DNA of 64,000 bases. Source: Flavobacteriales bacterium UBA4110 (GTDB taxonomy: Bacteria > Bacteroidota > Bacteroidia > Flavobacteriales > Weeksellaceae). The notes beneath the pieces are model-generated. The model did not search any database. It was not told the origin of the DNA and saw nothing but the letters and a program-made list of their open reading frames with translations. Shown one piece after another: positions 25,280 to 34,108 of this stretch (the stretch's first letter is position 1; every line of letters begins with the position of its first letter). The translations under genes were made by a program, and so were the position numbers. The stretch is taken from assembly GCA_002383165.1 (NCBI GenBank), contig DFXK01000002.1:350638-414637 (forward strand), read 5' to 3'.

Positions 25280-26821
25280 TTAATCTAAATCGAATTTAAT
25301 TCCTTGTGCCAAAGGCAAACTGGTTGTGTAATTAATCGTGTTGGTTTGTCTTCTCATATAATATTTCCAGACATCGGAACCAGATTCTCTTCCACCACCG
25401 GTTTCTTTTTCGCCACCAAAAGCACCTCCGATTTCTGCACCAGAAGTTCCGATATTGACGTTTGCAATTCCACAATCTGAACCTCCGTTGGAAAGGAACA
25501 ATTCTGCTTCACGAAGATTCTGAGTCATAATTGCAGAGCTCAAACCTTGCGGAACATCATTTTGGATTGCTATTGCTTCTTCTAAAGTTTTGTATTTAAT
25601 CAAATAAAGAATTGGTGCAAAAGTCTCGTGCTGAACAATCTCATAACTGTTTTCAACCTCAGCGATACAAGGTTTTACGTAGCAACCAGAATTGTAATTT
25701 TCACCTTCCAAAACGCCACCTTCTACGATGAATTTCCCACCTTCAGATTTACATTTTTCGATAGAATCCTGATATTGTTTCACAGCAGATTTGTCGATTA
25801 GAGGACCAACGTGATTGGTTTCATCCAAGGGATTTCCGATTTTAAGTTGTCCGTAAGCTTTTACCAGACGGTTTTTCACTTCGTCATAAACAGATTCGTG
25901 GATAATCAAACGTCTTGTGGAAGTACATCTTTGTCCAGCCGTCCCAACTGCGCCAAAAACGGCACCGATGATTGACATATTAAGGTCTGCATTTTCTGTA
26001 ATGATGATGGCATTATTTCCACCTAATTCCAAAATCGATTTTCCGAAACGTTCTGCTACATTTTTCCCGACAATTCTTCCAACTCTTGTAGAACCAGTGA
26101 ATGAAACCAAAGCAATTCTTTTATCATTGACTAATTTGTCTCCAATTTCGTGATTCGCAATTACAAGACTAGAAATTCCTTCTGGCAATCCATTTTCTCT
26201 TGCAACTTCAGCGAAAATATTTTGACAAGCAATCGCGCAAAGTGGTGTTTTTTCTGATGGTTTCCAGATGACAACATTTCCACAAATCCAAGCTAAAGCT
26301 GCATTCCAGCTCCAAACTGCCACCGGAAAATTGAAAGCGGATATCACACCAACAATTCCTAGTGGATGGTATTGCTCGTACATCCTATGTCCTGGTCTTT
26401 CTGAATGCATTGTGTAACCGTGAAGCTGACGGGATAATCCGACTGCAAAATCACAGATATCAATCATTTCCTGAACTTCGCCAAGACCTTCCTGCAAAGA
26501 CTTCCCCATTTCGTAAGAAACCAATTTACCTAAATCATCTTTGTATTCTCTTAGTTTATTTCCGAATTGACGAACCAAATCGCCACGTTTCGGCGAAGGA
26601 ACTTGTCTGAATTCTTTATAAGCTTCCTGTGCTTTCGCAACCACTTTTTCATAGTCATTAGCATCTGAAGTTTTTACAGAAGCAATCTTATTTCCGTCAA
26701 CGGGAGAAAAGCTTTCTATATTTTGTCCAGATGAGAAAAATTCTAATCCGGTAGAAGTTCCATTGTTTTCTGTTGAAATGCCTAATCTTTTTAGGTTATC
26801 TAATATCGAAATCGAGGACAT
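25280..26821 (-). CDS. Aldehyde dehydrogenase, probable piperideine-6-carboxylate (2-aminoadipate semialdehyde) dehydrogenase
   Basis: 513 aa from the ATG at 26821 (MSSISILDNLKRLGIS); the longer ORF adds 23 implausible residues. NAD-dependent ALDH fold with FTGSTRVGR (cofactor), LELGGNNA (catalytic Glu) and GQRCTSTRR with the nucleophile Cys. The overall pattern (EQYHPLGIVGVISAFNFPVAVWSWNAALA; KYYMRRQTNTINYTTSLPLAQGIKFDLD at the end) is that of the ALDH7/antiquitin-type enzymes that oxidise aminoadipate semialdehyde. It is transcribed before lat, consistent with lysine catabolism. A perfect inverted repeat overlaps its probable -7 element. Confidence 0.87.
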   Translation of the reverse strand: MSSISILDNLKRLGISTENNGTSTGLEFFSSGQNIESFSPVDGNKIASVKTSDANDYEKVVAKAQEAYKEFRQVPSPKRGDLVRQFGNKLREYKDDLGKLVSYEMGKSLQEGLGEVQEMIDICDFAVGLSRQLHGYTMHSERPGHRMYEQYHPLGIVGVISAFNFPVAVWSWNAALAWICGNVVIWKPSEKTPLCAIACQNIFAEVARENGLPEGISSLVIANHEIGDKLVNDKRIALVSFTGSTRVGRIVGKNVAERFGKSILELGGNNAIIITENADLNMSIIGAVFGAVGTAGQRCTSTRRLIIHESVYDEVKNRLVKAYGQLKIGNPLDETNHVGPLIDKSAVKQYQDSIEKCKSEGGKFIVEGGVLEGENYNSGCYVKPCIAEVENSYEIVQHETFAPILYLIKYKTLEEAIAIQNDVPQGLSSAIMTQNLREAELFLSNGGSDCGIANVNIGTSGAEIGGAFGGEKETGGGRESGSDVWKYYMRRQTNTINYTTSLPLAQGIKFDLD

Positions 26822-26878
26822 AAATTTTGTTTTTTTAGAAGTTTCTAAAGATAAAAATATATTTCGAACGACAAAATT

Positions 26879-26898
26879 CAAAACTAACAAACGTTAGT
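26879..26898 (-). promoter_or_regulatory. Candidate repressor operator over the -7 element of the lysine-catabolic dehydrogenase
   Basis: ACTAAC (26883-26888) and GTTAGT (26893-26898) form a perfect 6+6 inverted repeat with spacer AAAC, a TetR-family-like operator. On the minus strand TAGTTTTG (26886-26879) matches TAnnTTTG and overlaps the operator's downstream arm. It lies 57 nt before the ATG at 26821. No TTG is visible at the usual -33 distance and no regulator gene is next to it. Confidence 0.45.
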
Positions 26899-27078
26899 AA
26901 TAGATTAAAATTTAATAGGAAATTAAAGAATAAAACAAAATAATTAATTTGTAAATGAGAAGGTTACGAATCAAGTCACTTTAACAACGGCGACTTAAAC
27001 ATCTATAAATTAAGGATTTTTTATAATTTTGAATCAATCTAAATTGCGAAATAATTCATATTTTTGAAAAAAATAAAA

Positions 27079-27267
27079 ATGGAAGACCAATTACAAACTA
27101 CTGAAGAAAAGAAATTGCCGAAGTGGAAAAGTCTGCTGAAAAAATTTGGAATTGGTGGTATTATTTTTTTTACAGTAAAAGGCATCATCACTTCTACCCT
27201 AATCTATTTTCTTGGGAAAAATTTTTGGGTCATCATCAAAGATTATGTGACCCAATGGTTTGATTAA
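27079..27267 (+). CDS. Small membrane protein of unknown function
   Basis: 62 aa from the ATG at 27079 (MEDQLQTTEEKKLPKW); a TTG five codons earlier is less likely. A charged, Lys-rich N-terminal half is followed by one hydrophobic helix at about residues 26-45 (FGIGGIIFFTVKGIITSTLIYFL) and a short tail ending WFD. I do not recognise the family, though small proteins of this layout are common in Flavobacteriia. It ends at a bidirectional terminator shared with convergent era. Confidence 0.55.
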   Translation: MEDQLQTTEEKKLPKWKSLLKKFGIGGIIFFTVKGIITSTLIYFLGKNFWVIIKDYVTQWFD

Positions 27268-27289
27268 ACTAAGTTTTTCCACTTATTTA

Positions 27290-27325
27290 AAATAAAAAAA
27301 TCCTTTTTAATAAAGGATTTAATTT
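27290..27325 (+). terminator. Bidirectional terminator between the small membrane protein and era
   Basis: AAATCCTTT (27298-27306) pairs with AAAGGATTT (27312-27320), loop TTAAT, with A-rich and T-rich flanks on both sides. It serves both convergent genes. Confidence 0.85.
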
Positions 27326-27326
27326 T

Positions 27327-28202
27327 TTAACGGTAGCCAAAGTTTTTCAGATCTCTGTCATTTTTTCGCCAGTCTTTTTTGACTTTCACAAACAGATTAA
27401 GATGAATTTTCTTTCCAAAGAATTTCTCCAAATCTATTCTTGCTTCTGTTCCAACTTTCTTAATAGCTTCGCCTTTGTGGCCAATAATAATTCCCTTCTG
27501 CGTATCTCTTTCTACATAGATAATAGAATCTATCACAATTGCGCCCTCTTTTTCTTTGAAAATTTCCGTCACCACTTCTACAGAATATGGAATTTCTTTT
27601 TCGTAATTAAGAAGAATTTTCTCACGAATAGCCTCATTCACAAAAAAACGCTCAGGTTTGTCTGTGTACATATCTTTGTCATAATATGCAGGACTTTCCG
27701 GCAACATAGATTTCAGTTTCGGAAGTATAATTTCTGTATTGAAATTGTTAAGCGCAGAAATCGGAAGAATCTCAGCTTTCGGGATCCTCTCGTGCCATTC
27801 TGTTGCTATTTTTTCTAGATCTTCTTGGTTAGTTTGGTCAATTTTATTTAATAGTAATAAAACCGGAACAGGAATTTTGTTCAGCTTATCAATTAAAAAC
27901 TCGGATGGTTCTGCTTTGTCCGTCACATCTACAATGAACAAGAAAACATCTGCATCCTGTAAAGAATCTTTCACAAAATCCATCATTTTTTCCTGCAAAC
28001 CATATTTTGGATCCAAAACACCTGGCGTATCAGAAAAAACTATCTGCAAATCTTCTTCATTATAAATCCCGAAAATACGGTGACGTGTCGTTTGCGCTTT
28101 TTGGGTAACAATTGCCAGCTTCTCCCCCATTAATTGATTGAGAAGTGTTGATTTTCCGGCATTCGGTTTCCCTACGATATTTACGAATCCTGCTTTGTGC
28201 AT
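27327..28202 (-). CDS. era: GTPase Era
   Basis: Essential GTPase that binds the 16S rRNA 3' end during 30S maturation. G1 is GKPNAGKSTLLNQL at residues 11-24, with the TTRHRI switch I, DTPGVL G3 and NKID G4. The C-terminal KH domain has IGHKGEAIKKVG. 291 aa, typical. Divergent from the DHH phosphoesterase gene, convergent with the small membrane-protein gene. Confidence 0.97.
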   Translation of the reverse strand: MHKAGFVNIVGKPNAGKSTLLNQLMGEKLAIVTQKAQTTRHRIFGIYNEEDLQIVFSDTPGVLDPKYGLQEKMMDFVKDSLQDADVFLFIVDVTDKAEPSEFLIDKLNKIPVPVLLLLNKIDQTNQEDLEKIATEWHERIPKAEILPISALNNFNTEIILPKLKSMLPESPAYYDKDMYTDKPERFFVNEAIREKILLNYEKEIPYSVEVVTEIFKEKEGAIVIDSIIYVERDTQKGIIIGHKGEAIKKVGTEARIDLEKFFGKKIHLNLFVKVKKDWRKNDRDLKNFGYR

Positions 28203-28305
28203 TGATTTTGAATTAAAATGATTAAAAATTAAAAGATTGAAAACCTTTTAATGGATTGCAAAGTTACGGAAATTTCAAGGGAAGATTTAAAATTGTTGAT
28301 TAATA

Positions 28306-28335
28306 AAAAATCGGTTCAACTTTGAGCCGATTTTT
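28306..28335. terminator. Terminator-like hairpin between divergent era and the DHH gene
   Basis: AAAAATCGGTTCA (28306-28318) pairs with TGAGCCGATTTTT (28323-28335), 4-nt loop, with a T run on each strand. It lies upstream of both flanking genes, where a terminator has no obvious gene to end. It may insulate the two promoters or be a relic. Confidence 0.6.
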
Positions 28336-28349
28336 TTATTTTAAAGTTC

Positions 28350-28357
28350 TACCTTTG
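28350..28357 (+). promoter_or_regulatory. Candidate -7 element for the DHH phosphoesterase gene
   Basis: TACCTTTG matches TAnnTTTG and lies 27 nt before the ATG at 28385. The nearest upstream TTG (28322-28324) is 25 nt away, slightly long and inside the hairpin. Confidence 0.45.
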
Positions 28358-28384
28358 AAAATTCATTATTTCAAATAATCGTTT

Positions 28385-29389
28385 ATGTTTACAGACAAAG
28401 AAATTTCAGAAATCAATCATCTTCTCGTTCCGGAAAATAATATCGTTATTGTAACGCATTATAATCCCGACGGAGACGCAATTGGTTCTTCTCTCGGTCT
28501 AAAACATTACTTGAAAACAAAAGGTGTGGATGCCATTGTAATTACGCCAAACGACTTTCCAAAATTCCTGAAATGGATGCCGGAAGCCAAGAAAATTATG
28601 ATTGCAGATTACAAAAGAAAGGTGGCTGGTGAAGCGATTTATAATGCTGATGTTATTTTCTGTCTTGATTTTAATTCACCTTCAAGAATTGGACTTCTTG
28701 GCGATTGGGTGACGAAAGCAAGAGCCAAAAAAGTTCTGATTGACCATCATCAGATGCCGGAACAATTTGATTATGTCTATTCTGACACGACAGTTCCTGC
28801 GACTTGCCAAATGGTTTATCATTTTATCCAAGCCAATGATGATGAAAATCTTGTGAATCTAGATATTGCACAATGTCTTTATACTGGAATAATGACAGAT
28901 ACAGGCGGATTCCGATTCCGTTCTACGAGTGCGACGACTCATAGAATTGTAGCAGATTTGATTGAAAAAGGCGCCGATCCTGCCGTTATCACTTCCAATA
29001 CTTGGGATACGAATACAATCTCACGATTACATCTTCTTTCTTTAGTTCTTAGCAGAATCGAGTTGACTAAAGATGGAAAAGTAGCTATTCTTTGGTTAAA
29101 ACGCACTGAACTAAAAGAATATGGCTTTGATAAAGGTGATACAGAAGGATTTGTGAACTACGGTTTAAGCCTGGCAGGAACCAAAATGGCAGCTTTCTTT
29201 ATGGAAGACCTTTACGAAGATTTTATCAAAATTTCATTCCGTTCCAAAGATTCTGTAGATACGAATCAGTTTGCAAGAAAACATTTCAATGGTGGCGGCC
29301 ACATCAATGCTTCGGGAGGAAAATACTTCAAATCTATGGAAGACACTATTGAAGATTTTAAAGAAAAAATTGAAGCGGAGGATTTTTAA
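28385..29389 (+). CDS. DHH-family phosphoesterase, NrnA-like oligoribonuclease/pAp phosphatase
   Basis: 334 aa. The N-terminal DHH domain has HYNPDGDAIGSSLGL (metal-binding His, Asp, Asp), DVIFCLDFNSPSRIG and the signature DHHQMP, followed by DTGGFRFRS. The C-terminal DHHA1 domain has GGGHINASGGK. This is the layout of NrnA, which degrades nanoRNA and dephosphorylates pAp. Specificity cannot be fixed from sequence alone. Monocistronic, followed by a family A repeat. Confidence 0.88.
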   Translation: MFTDKEISEINHLLVPENNIVIVTHYNPDGDAIGSSLGLKHYLKTKGVDAIVITPNDFPKFLKWMPEAKKIMIADYKRKVAGEAIYNADVIFCLDFNSPSRIGLLGDWVTKARAKKVLIDHHQMPEQFDYVYSDTTVPATCQMVYHFIQANDDENLVNLDIAQCLYTGIMTDTGGFRFRSTSATTHRIVADLIEKGADPAVITSNTWDTNTISRLHLLSLVLSRIELTKDGKVAILWLKRTELKEYGFDKGDTEGFVNYGLSLAGTKMAAFFMEDLYEDFIKISFRSKDSVDTNQFARKHFNGGGHINASGGKYFKSMEDTIEDFKEKIEAEDF

Positions 29390-29430
29390 TCTTCTAATTG
29401 ATAGACAAAATTTGTTTTCTTGACAAAATC

Positions 29431-29552
29431 CCTAGCCCCGATAGTAGCGGCATCCTTTTTTGTTATTGCGACTGCCAAAAGTTCAACAGATTGCTTCACT
29501 TCGTTCGCAATGACGAAAAAGATATAGCGGATAGCGGGATTAGCTCCTAAAA
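29431..29552 (+). repeat. Dispersed intergenic repeat, family A, copy 2
   Basis: Begins CCTAGCCCCGATAGTAGC and ends GATTAGCTCCTAAAA. It shares long blocks with the minus-strand copy at 2462-2611. Like that copy it fills the gap between two convergent genes (the DHH gene and the DUF1304 gene). Confidence 0.85.
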
Positions 29553-29554
29553 AT

Positions 29555-29920
29555 TTATCTTAATAAAACAAAAATCAACGCAATAATCGCTGGTAAAGCT
29601 TGAACGAAAAATATTTTCTTCGAGGCTGACAATGCACCATAAATTCCTGCTGCAATAACACAAGTAAGGAAAAAAATTGCGACATTTTTTGCCCAAATCT
29701 GGTCGCATATAAAGAAAGTCCAAATGAGTCCTGCGGAGAGAAAACCGTTGTATAAACCTTGGTTGGCTGCGAGTTTTTTAGTTGGTTTGAACATCTCATC
29801 TGGCAATGAACCTTTGAATGTTTTTTTGCCCAAGGTTTCCCAAGCAAACATTTCCATATAAAGAATGTATAGATGCTCCAGTGCGACGATGGCGATGAGG
29901 ATTTTTGAAATAATTTCCAT
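29555..29920 (-). CDS. DUF1304 membrane protein
   Basis: 121 aa from the ATG at 29920 (MEIISKILIAIVALEHLYILYMEMF). Four hydrophobic helices are visible, with the DUF1304 features EHLYILYMEMFAW, then NQGLYNGFL and an IYGALSA-like segment in helix 3-4. Function unknown. Its start is one nucleotide past the stop of the alpha/beta hydrolase, so translation is probably coupled. The longer in-frame ORF to 30028 overlaps the hydrolase and is rejected. Confidence 0.85.
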   Translation of the reverse strand: MEIISKILIAIVALEHLYILYMEMFAWETLGKKTFKGSLPDEMFKPTKKLAANQGLYNGFLSAGLIWTFFICDQIWAKNVAIFFLTCVIAAGIYGALSASKKIFFVQALPAIIALIFVLLR

Positions 29921-29921
29921 T

Positions 29922-30704
29922 TTAAAAAACAAGATTTTTGGGTAAATGATGCAGCAATTCTGTATTGATAATAGCAGCGCAAATCTCCGGTTTTTCCCAA
30001 TGTCCGTTGTGTCCACAGTCCAAAACATAAGATTTGATATTGGTTCTATCAGGAAGATTTTTGATAGTTTTTTCTGAATTGACTGCAGAATCGTGTTTGC
30101 CGGACAAAACCAGAATTTTACCTTCGAAGTTTTCTAAAATCGATTTTCTATCAGAACGCTCAATCATTCCTTTTTGAGATGCCAAAACACCATCAACAGA
30201 GGATGTGTAAGCGGTTTCTTTCGCCAATTTTATTTTTGACTCCAGAATATCATGCTCGTTTGGGTTGAAAAGATTCGGAACACCTGCGTTCACGAAAGCT
30301 CTGAGATTTTCTTTGATGATTCTCAATCCTTTTTTTCTGGTTTCTTTTTTCGCTTCATCATCTGCAAAATAAGTTGAGAAAAACAATGTAAATGATTTCA
30401 AAAGCTCAGGATATTTTTCAGCAAAAGCCAAAGAAATGTAACCGCCCATCGAATGTCCTAGCAAATGAAATTCTGTCAAACCCAATTCATCCGTTACTTT
30501 TCTAACCTCATCTGCCATTATCTCAGATGTTTGAATTTCTGCAACAACATCAGATTTCCCAAAGCCCGGCAAATCGATTTTTATCAATCGGAATTTCTCT
30601 GACAAAAACGGAATCATATCATCCCAAATCGACAGATTTTCCATAAATCCGTGAAGTAGAATTAAGTTTTCGGTTCCTTTTCCTTCTATTTCGTAGTTGA
30701 GCAT
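29922..30704 (-). CDS. Alpha/beta-hydrolase
   Basis: 260 aa with HGFMENLSIWD (oxyanion HG), the nucleophile elbow GHSMGGYIS (Ser near residue 107), an acid in the ILVLSGKHDSAV strand (Asp) and the catalytic His in CGHNGHWEKPE. Cytoplasmic, no signal peptide. Substrate unknown; the layout resembles MhpC/BioH-like esterases. Upstream, a lipoprotein gene ends 3 bp before its start; downstream is DUF1304. Confidence 0.85.
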   Translation of the reverse strand: MLNYEIEGKGTENLILLHGFMENLSIWDDMIPFLSEKFRLIKIDLPGFGKSDVVAEIQTSEIMADEVRKVTDELGLTEFHLLGHSMGGYISLAFAEKYPELLKSFTLFFSTYFADDEAKKETRKKGLRIIKENLRAFVNAGVPNLFNPNEHDILESKIKLAKETAYTSSVDGVLASQKGMIERSDRKSILENFEGKILVLSGKHDSAVNSEKTIKNLPDRTNIKSYVLDCGHNGHWEKPEICAAIINTELLHHLPKNLVF

Positions 30705-30707
30705 AAT

Positions 30708-31205
30708 TTACAATTTAATCAGTATTTTATCTCCAAATCCAGCATTATTAACAGATTCGTAGAGTTTGAAAGTTTTCCCGCCATCTTTTGTAGAGAAATT
30801 TCTTTTGCCTTTTCTTACATCCAATTTACCATTATCATAATCTGAAATACTTTGCGTAATGCTTCCATCGAATTTAAGGTTTTTTGGTGACGTCATTCTT
30901 GCAATACCTTCAATTTTCACAAAATTACTTCCCGATTTATTTTCGCCAGAGATTTTATATTCGTCTGGACCGATTTTTATAAAGCTGATTTTCCCTGAAC
31001 CATTCACTTGGTCGTGCGTCAAAGTATGTGTTCCTGACAAATCTTTGAAAGCTCGGCTACTGAGAATACTATCGTTGATTTTTGTTCTAGCTGTATTGAT
31101 TGAATCGATGATTTTTACACTATCAACTTTCGGAGTTGTAGTTTCTTCAGATTTTTTACAGGAAACGAGGGACAAAAGGACAATAGCGGGAATTAGTTTT
31201 CTCAT
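30708..31205 (-). CDS. Putative lipoprotein of unknown function
   Basis: 165 aa from the ATG at 31205 (MRKLIPAIVLL). A further ATG at 31220 is also possible. The signal peptide ends LVSC-K, a lipobox. The mature part is Ser/Thr/Lys-rich, then beta-rich (SGTHTLTHDQVNGSGKISF, DEYKISGENKSG). No known domain is recognised. Three bp separate its end from the alpha/beta-hydrolase start, so the three genes 31205 to 29555 look like one transcript. Confidence 0.6.
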   Translation of the reverse strand: MRKLIPAIVLLSLVSCKKSEETTTPKVDSVKIIDSINTARTKINDSILSSRAFKDLSGTHTLTHDQVNGSGKISFIKIGPDEYKISGENKSGSNFVKIEGIARMTSPKNLKFDGSITQSISDYDNGKLDVRKGKRNFSTKDGGKTFKLYESVNNAGFGDKILIKL

Positions 31206-31233
31206 CGTTTTAATTTTCATCACGAAAATAAAT

Positions 31234-31260
31234 AAAAAAGAGCGTCCTGAGACACTCTTT
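31234..31260 (-). terminator. Terminator after exbD
   Basis: On the minus strand AAAGAGTGTC (31260-31251) pairs with GACGCTCTTT (31246-31237), one mismatch, then T6. It lies 18 nt after the exbD stop, between exbD and the lipoprotein gene. Confidence 0.75.
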
Positions 31261-31278
31261 ACAAAATATTTGTATTAA

Positions 31279-31797
31279 TTATTGATTTTTTTTCTGATAC
31301 AATTCTTTTTCTTTATCGTTCATTTCCGAGATTCCGTAACGTTCGGATTTTGTGATTGCTAACTCATCCAACATATCTACCAAAGTTTTGTATTCGGAAT
31401 TATCTGCAGGTTTTATAAGCACTGTGAAATTCTCTTTTTTCGGCGCATTTGCTTTTGCCAATTCTATAGTTTTTGCCACTTGTGCTTTCTCAAAAGAAAC
31501 TTCTTTTAAGCTTTTATCATTCAGATTTTTTCGTTCGTCCTGATAATAATAAACTTTGCCTTCTTTACCGAGGATGAAAGTAATTGAGTTTCTAAAATCA
31601 ATGTCTGTTGGAGTATGCGGACCTTTTGCAGGCAATCCCAAATCCATCACATTAGGTTTTGAGAAATTGGTTGAGAATAGAAAAAATGTAATCAGCAGAA
31701 ATCCTAAATCCACCATTGGAGTCATATCTACTTTTATTCCAATTCTACCATTTTTTTTGCTTCTTTTTGAACGGTCATTAACCTGTACTTCTGCCAT
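31279..31797 (-). CDS. exbD: ExbD/TolR-family biopolymer transport protein
   Basis: 172 aa. A single transmembrane helix near residues 26-42 contains VDLGFLLITFFLF, with the proton-pathway Asp in DMTPMVDLGF. The short cytoplasmic N-terminus is basic (RSKRSKKNG). The rest is periplasmic, with a TolR-like fold. It would energise TonB or Tol with ExbB. No exbB or tonB gene is adjacent, and the gene is bracketed by terminators. Confidence 0.88.
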   Translation of the reverse strand: MAEVQVNDRSKRSKKNGRIGIKVDMTPMVDLGFLLITFFLFSTNFSKPNVMDLGLPAKGPHTPTDIDFRNSITFILGKEGKVYYYQDERKNLNDKSLKEVSFEKAQVAKTIELAKANAPKKENFTVLIKPADNSEYKTLVDMLDELAITKSERYGISEMNDKEKELYQKKNQ

Positions 31798-31831
31798 AGC
31801 TTTAAGTTTTAGTAGTTAGTAATAGAAAATA

Positions 31832-31868
31832 AAAATCCATAACGATTTGTCATCATTATGGATTTTTT
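31832..31868 (-). terminator. Terminator after dsbD
   Basis: AAAATCCATAA (31832-31842) pairs with TTATGGATTTT around a 13-nt loop. On the minus strand the T-rich tail is TTTTTATTTTC. It lies about 67 nt beyond the dsbD stop. Confidence 0.7.
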
Positions 31869-31934
31869 AATACAAAATTTATTCCTAAAAATAAATTTTA
31901 TTTAATTATTATCAAAATAAGTATTTAGGATATA

Positions 31935-34007
31935 TTAATTGTTATTCTTAAAATAATCAATCCCACATTTCAGGAATTTTTTGAAATCTTCTTTTGGCAT
32001 ATAGCCTGAAACTGGTGAATTAATCACTTTTTGGTCAGGCGTTACCAAAACATAATGCGGCTGAGAATTATTATTGAAATTAACTTGCTGAAATAAACTC
32101 CATTTATCACCAATCGTTTTCACTTTCTTCATTTGGCCTTCGCCCATATCGATTTTGATTTGCTCATTTTCCGGCAATTCTTCCTTATCATCCACATAAA
32201 CCGAAGCAATAATCACATCATTCTGAAGAATTGGCAAAACATCATCCTGACTCCAAACAAACTCTTCCATTTTTCGGCAATTCTCGCAACCGTAGCCAGT
32301 GAAATCTATCAAAACCGGTTTGTTTTCTTTTTTAGCCACTTCTATCGCTTCAAAGTAATTGTGATAAGGTTTCAAACCAAGAATACCATCTTTTTCTTCG
32401 TGGAAATAACTAACATTTAATGGAGGCAGAATTCCGCTCAGCAACTGTAATTTTGGTTTTTCTGAAGGAATTAATCCTTGAATCAAATACGCCACAAAAA
32501 CAATCCCGAAAACACCCAAAATTCTTCTTGCTAAACTGATTTTTGGTTTTTTATCATCGTGTGGAAATCTGATTTTACCGAATAAATAAACCACTAATCC
32601 AATCGCAATGATAATCCAAAGTCCAATGAAAAGCTCTCTTTTCAACAAGAATGTTTTGGAAACCAAATCTGCTTTTGACAAGAATTTTAATGCTAAAGCC
32701 AATTCAATAAATCCAAGAACAACTTTCACAGTGTTCATCCAACCGCCAGATTTTGGTAAACTTTGTAGTGCTTGAGGAAACAAGGCTAGCAATCCGAAAA
32801 CCAGTGCCCAAGCCAATCCGAAACCAGCCAGAGCAAACGTCAATAATGTTGGGACATTAGTCGCGCCTGCAACAACGCCACCTAATAAACTTCCTAAAAT
32901 TGGACCTGTACAGGAGAACGAAACAATGACTAAAGTCAATGCCATAAAGAAAATCCCAATCAATCCGCCCGCTTCTTCAGCTTTGGAAGATTTGTTGGCG
33001 ATCCAGCTTGGCAAAGTAATTTCGTAATACCCGAAAAAACTTAGAGCAAAGAATAAAAATATAGCGAAGAAAAATAAATTCAGCCAAATATTGGTTGAGA
33101 TCTGATTGAAAATGTTCCCCGAAATCCCATCAATAATATGAAACGGAATACTCAACAAAACAAAAATCAGAAGAATGAAAAACCCGTAAATAAACGCATC
33201 TCTTTTACCTTTTGCTTTGTCTTTGTTCCCTTTTGTAAAGAAAGAAACCGTCAGCGGAATCATTGGAAACACGCAAGGTGTGAGCAACGCTATTAATCCA
33301 CCTAAGAATCCTAAACCAAGAACCAGCCAATTATCATTTTGAGGCTTTTGTTGTTCGGTTCCGCAATTCGTTAAAGGATTTTTGAAGTCCAAAGAATTGA
33401 TTTTCAAACCGTCTTGTTTTGCAACAGCAGGCGTTTCAATATTTGTTGGTTTTAAAACAGTTCCAACTTTGCCCATAGGTGCAACTTCATAAACTGTATC
33501 TTTTGTTTTTTCAACCTTTTCTTCAGAATCAGTCGCTACTTTACTCCCTTCGATTTGCTTTTCAAATTCCAGAGTATTTGGCGCCAGACAAACGCGGTCA
33601 TTACAAGTCTGATACATTATTTCAGCTGTAATTGTTGCTGGTTTTGTCGCATCTTTTGGTTTAAATTTCTGTTTGAAAACTACCTTATTAGAATAATAAA
33701 CAATCTGAGCGCCGAAAGCTTCCGAAAACTCATCGTGCTTTTTTCCTATTTCCTGAACTTTTCCAATCAGCTGGATTCCTTGTTTTGAAGTGATTTTAAA
33801 TTCAGTTGGAATTCCTGAATCTGGTGGTAAATCCTGAGAATAAATGTGCCATTTATCTTCAATAGTTCCTGTCAAAACCGCTTCATATTCGTCTTTTCCA
33901 ACGGGATTAACATCGAATTTGAACTTAACCGGATTTTTTATTTGCGCATTGAATAGGGTTATTATAAATAGAAAAAGTGTTGAAAACACTATTTTGAAAT
34001 CTTTCAT
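31935..34007 (-). CDS. dsbD: Thiol:disulfide interchange protein DsbD
   Basis: 690 aa from the ATG at 34007 (MKDFKIVFSTLF); the ORF before it uses a TTG. The signal peptide ends FNAQ. The alpha domain has the Cys pair CNDRVC near residue 140. An eight-helix membrane domain contains TPCVFPMIPL and SFSCTGPILG, whose cysteines carry electrons across the inner membrane. A C-terminal thioredoxin domain has CENC (GYGCENCRK). This is the full three-domain layout. It delivers reductant to periplasmic proteins such as DsbC-like isomerases and cytochrome maturation. Confidence 0.95.
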   Translation of the reverse strand: MKDFKIVFSTLFLFIITLFNAQIKNPVKFKFDVNPVGKDEYEAVLTGTIEDKWHIYSQDLPPDSGIPTEFKITSKQGIQLIGKVQEIGKKHDEFSEAFGAQIVYYSNKVVFKQKFKPKDATKPATITAEIMYQTCNDRVCLAPNTLEFEKQIEGSKVATDSEEKVEKTKDTVYEVAPMGKVGTVLKPTNIETPAVAKQDGLKINSLDFKNPLTNCGTEQQKPQNDNWLVLGLGFLGGLIALLTPCVFPMIPLTVSFFTKGNKDKAKGKRDAFIYGFFILLIFVLLSIPFHIIDGISGNIFNQISTNIWLNLFFFAIFLFFALSFFGYYEITLPSWIANKSSKAEEAGGLIGIFFMALTLVIVSFSCTGPILGSLLGGVVAGATNVPTLLTFALAGFGLAWALVFGLLALFPQALQSLPKSGGWMNTVKVVLGFIELALALKFLSKADLVSKTFLLKRELFIGLWIIIAIGLVVYLFGKIRFPHDDKKPKISLARRILGVFGIVFVAYLIQGLIPSEKPKLQLLSGILPPLNVSYFHEEKDGILGLKPYHNYFEAIEVAKKENKPVLIDFTGYGCENCRKMEEFVWSQDDVLPILQNDVIIASVYVDDKEELPENEQIKIDMGEGQMKKVKTIGDKWSLFQQVNFNNNSQPHYVLVTPDQKVINSPVSGYMPKEDFKKFLKCGIDYFKNNN

Positions 34008-34040
34008 TTTATTTAGTTTTAACCACAATAATTTAGGGTT

Positions 34041-34092
34041 TTGTCATTCCGTAGGAATCTCAGCAAAGTTTAGATTCCTACTGAATGACAAA
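34041..34092. repeat. Family B palindromic repeat, intergenic copy
   Basis: TTGTCATTCC, AGGAATCT, AGATTCCT and GAATGACAA form an imperfect inverted repeat of about 52 nt between dsbD and tilS. It shares its blocks with the in-frame insertions at 9352-9416 and 9928-9955. Confidence 0.8.
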
Positions 34093-34108
34093 TATTATGG
34101 TTTAATAA

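Noticed and set aside
26822..27078. Lysine riboswitch before the lysine-catabolic genes
   Set aside because: No L-box-like conserved core or long structured leader is visible; only the inverted repeat at 26883-26898 stands out.
29575..30000. 141-codon minus ORF overlapping DUF1304 in another frame
   Set aside because: A shadow of DUF1304 and the hydrolase gene: cysteine- and serine-rich, without domain pattern or separate start context.
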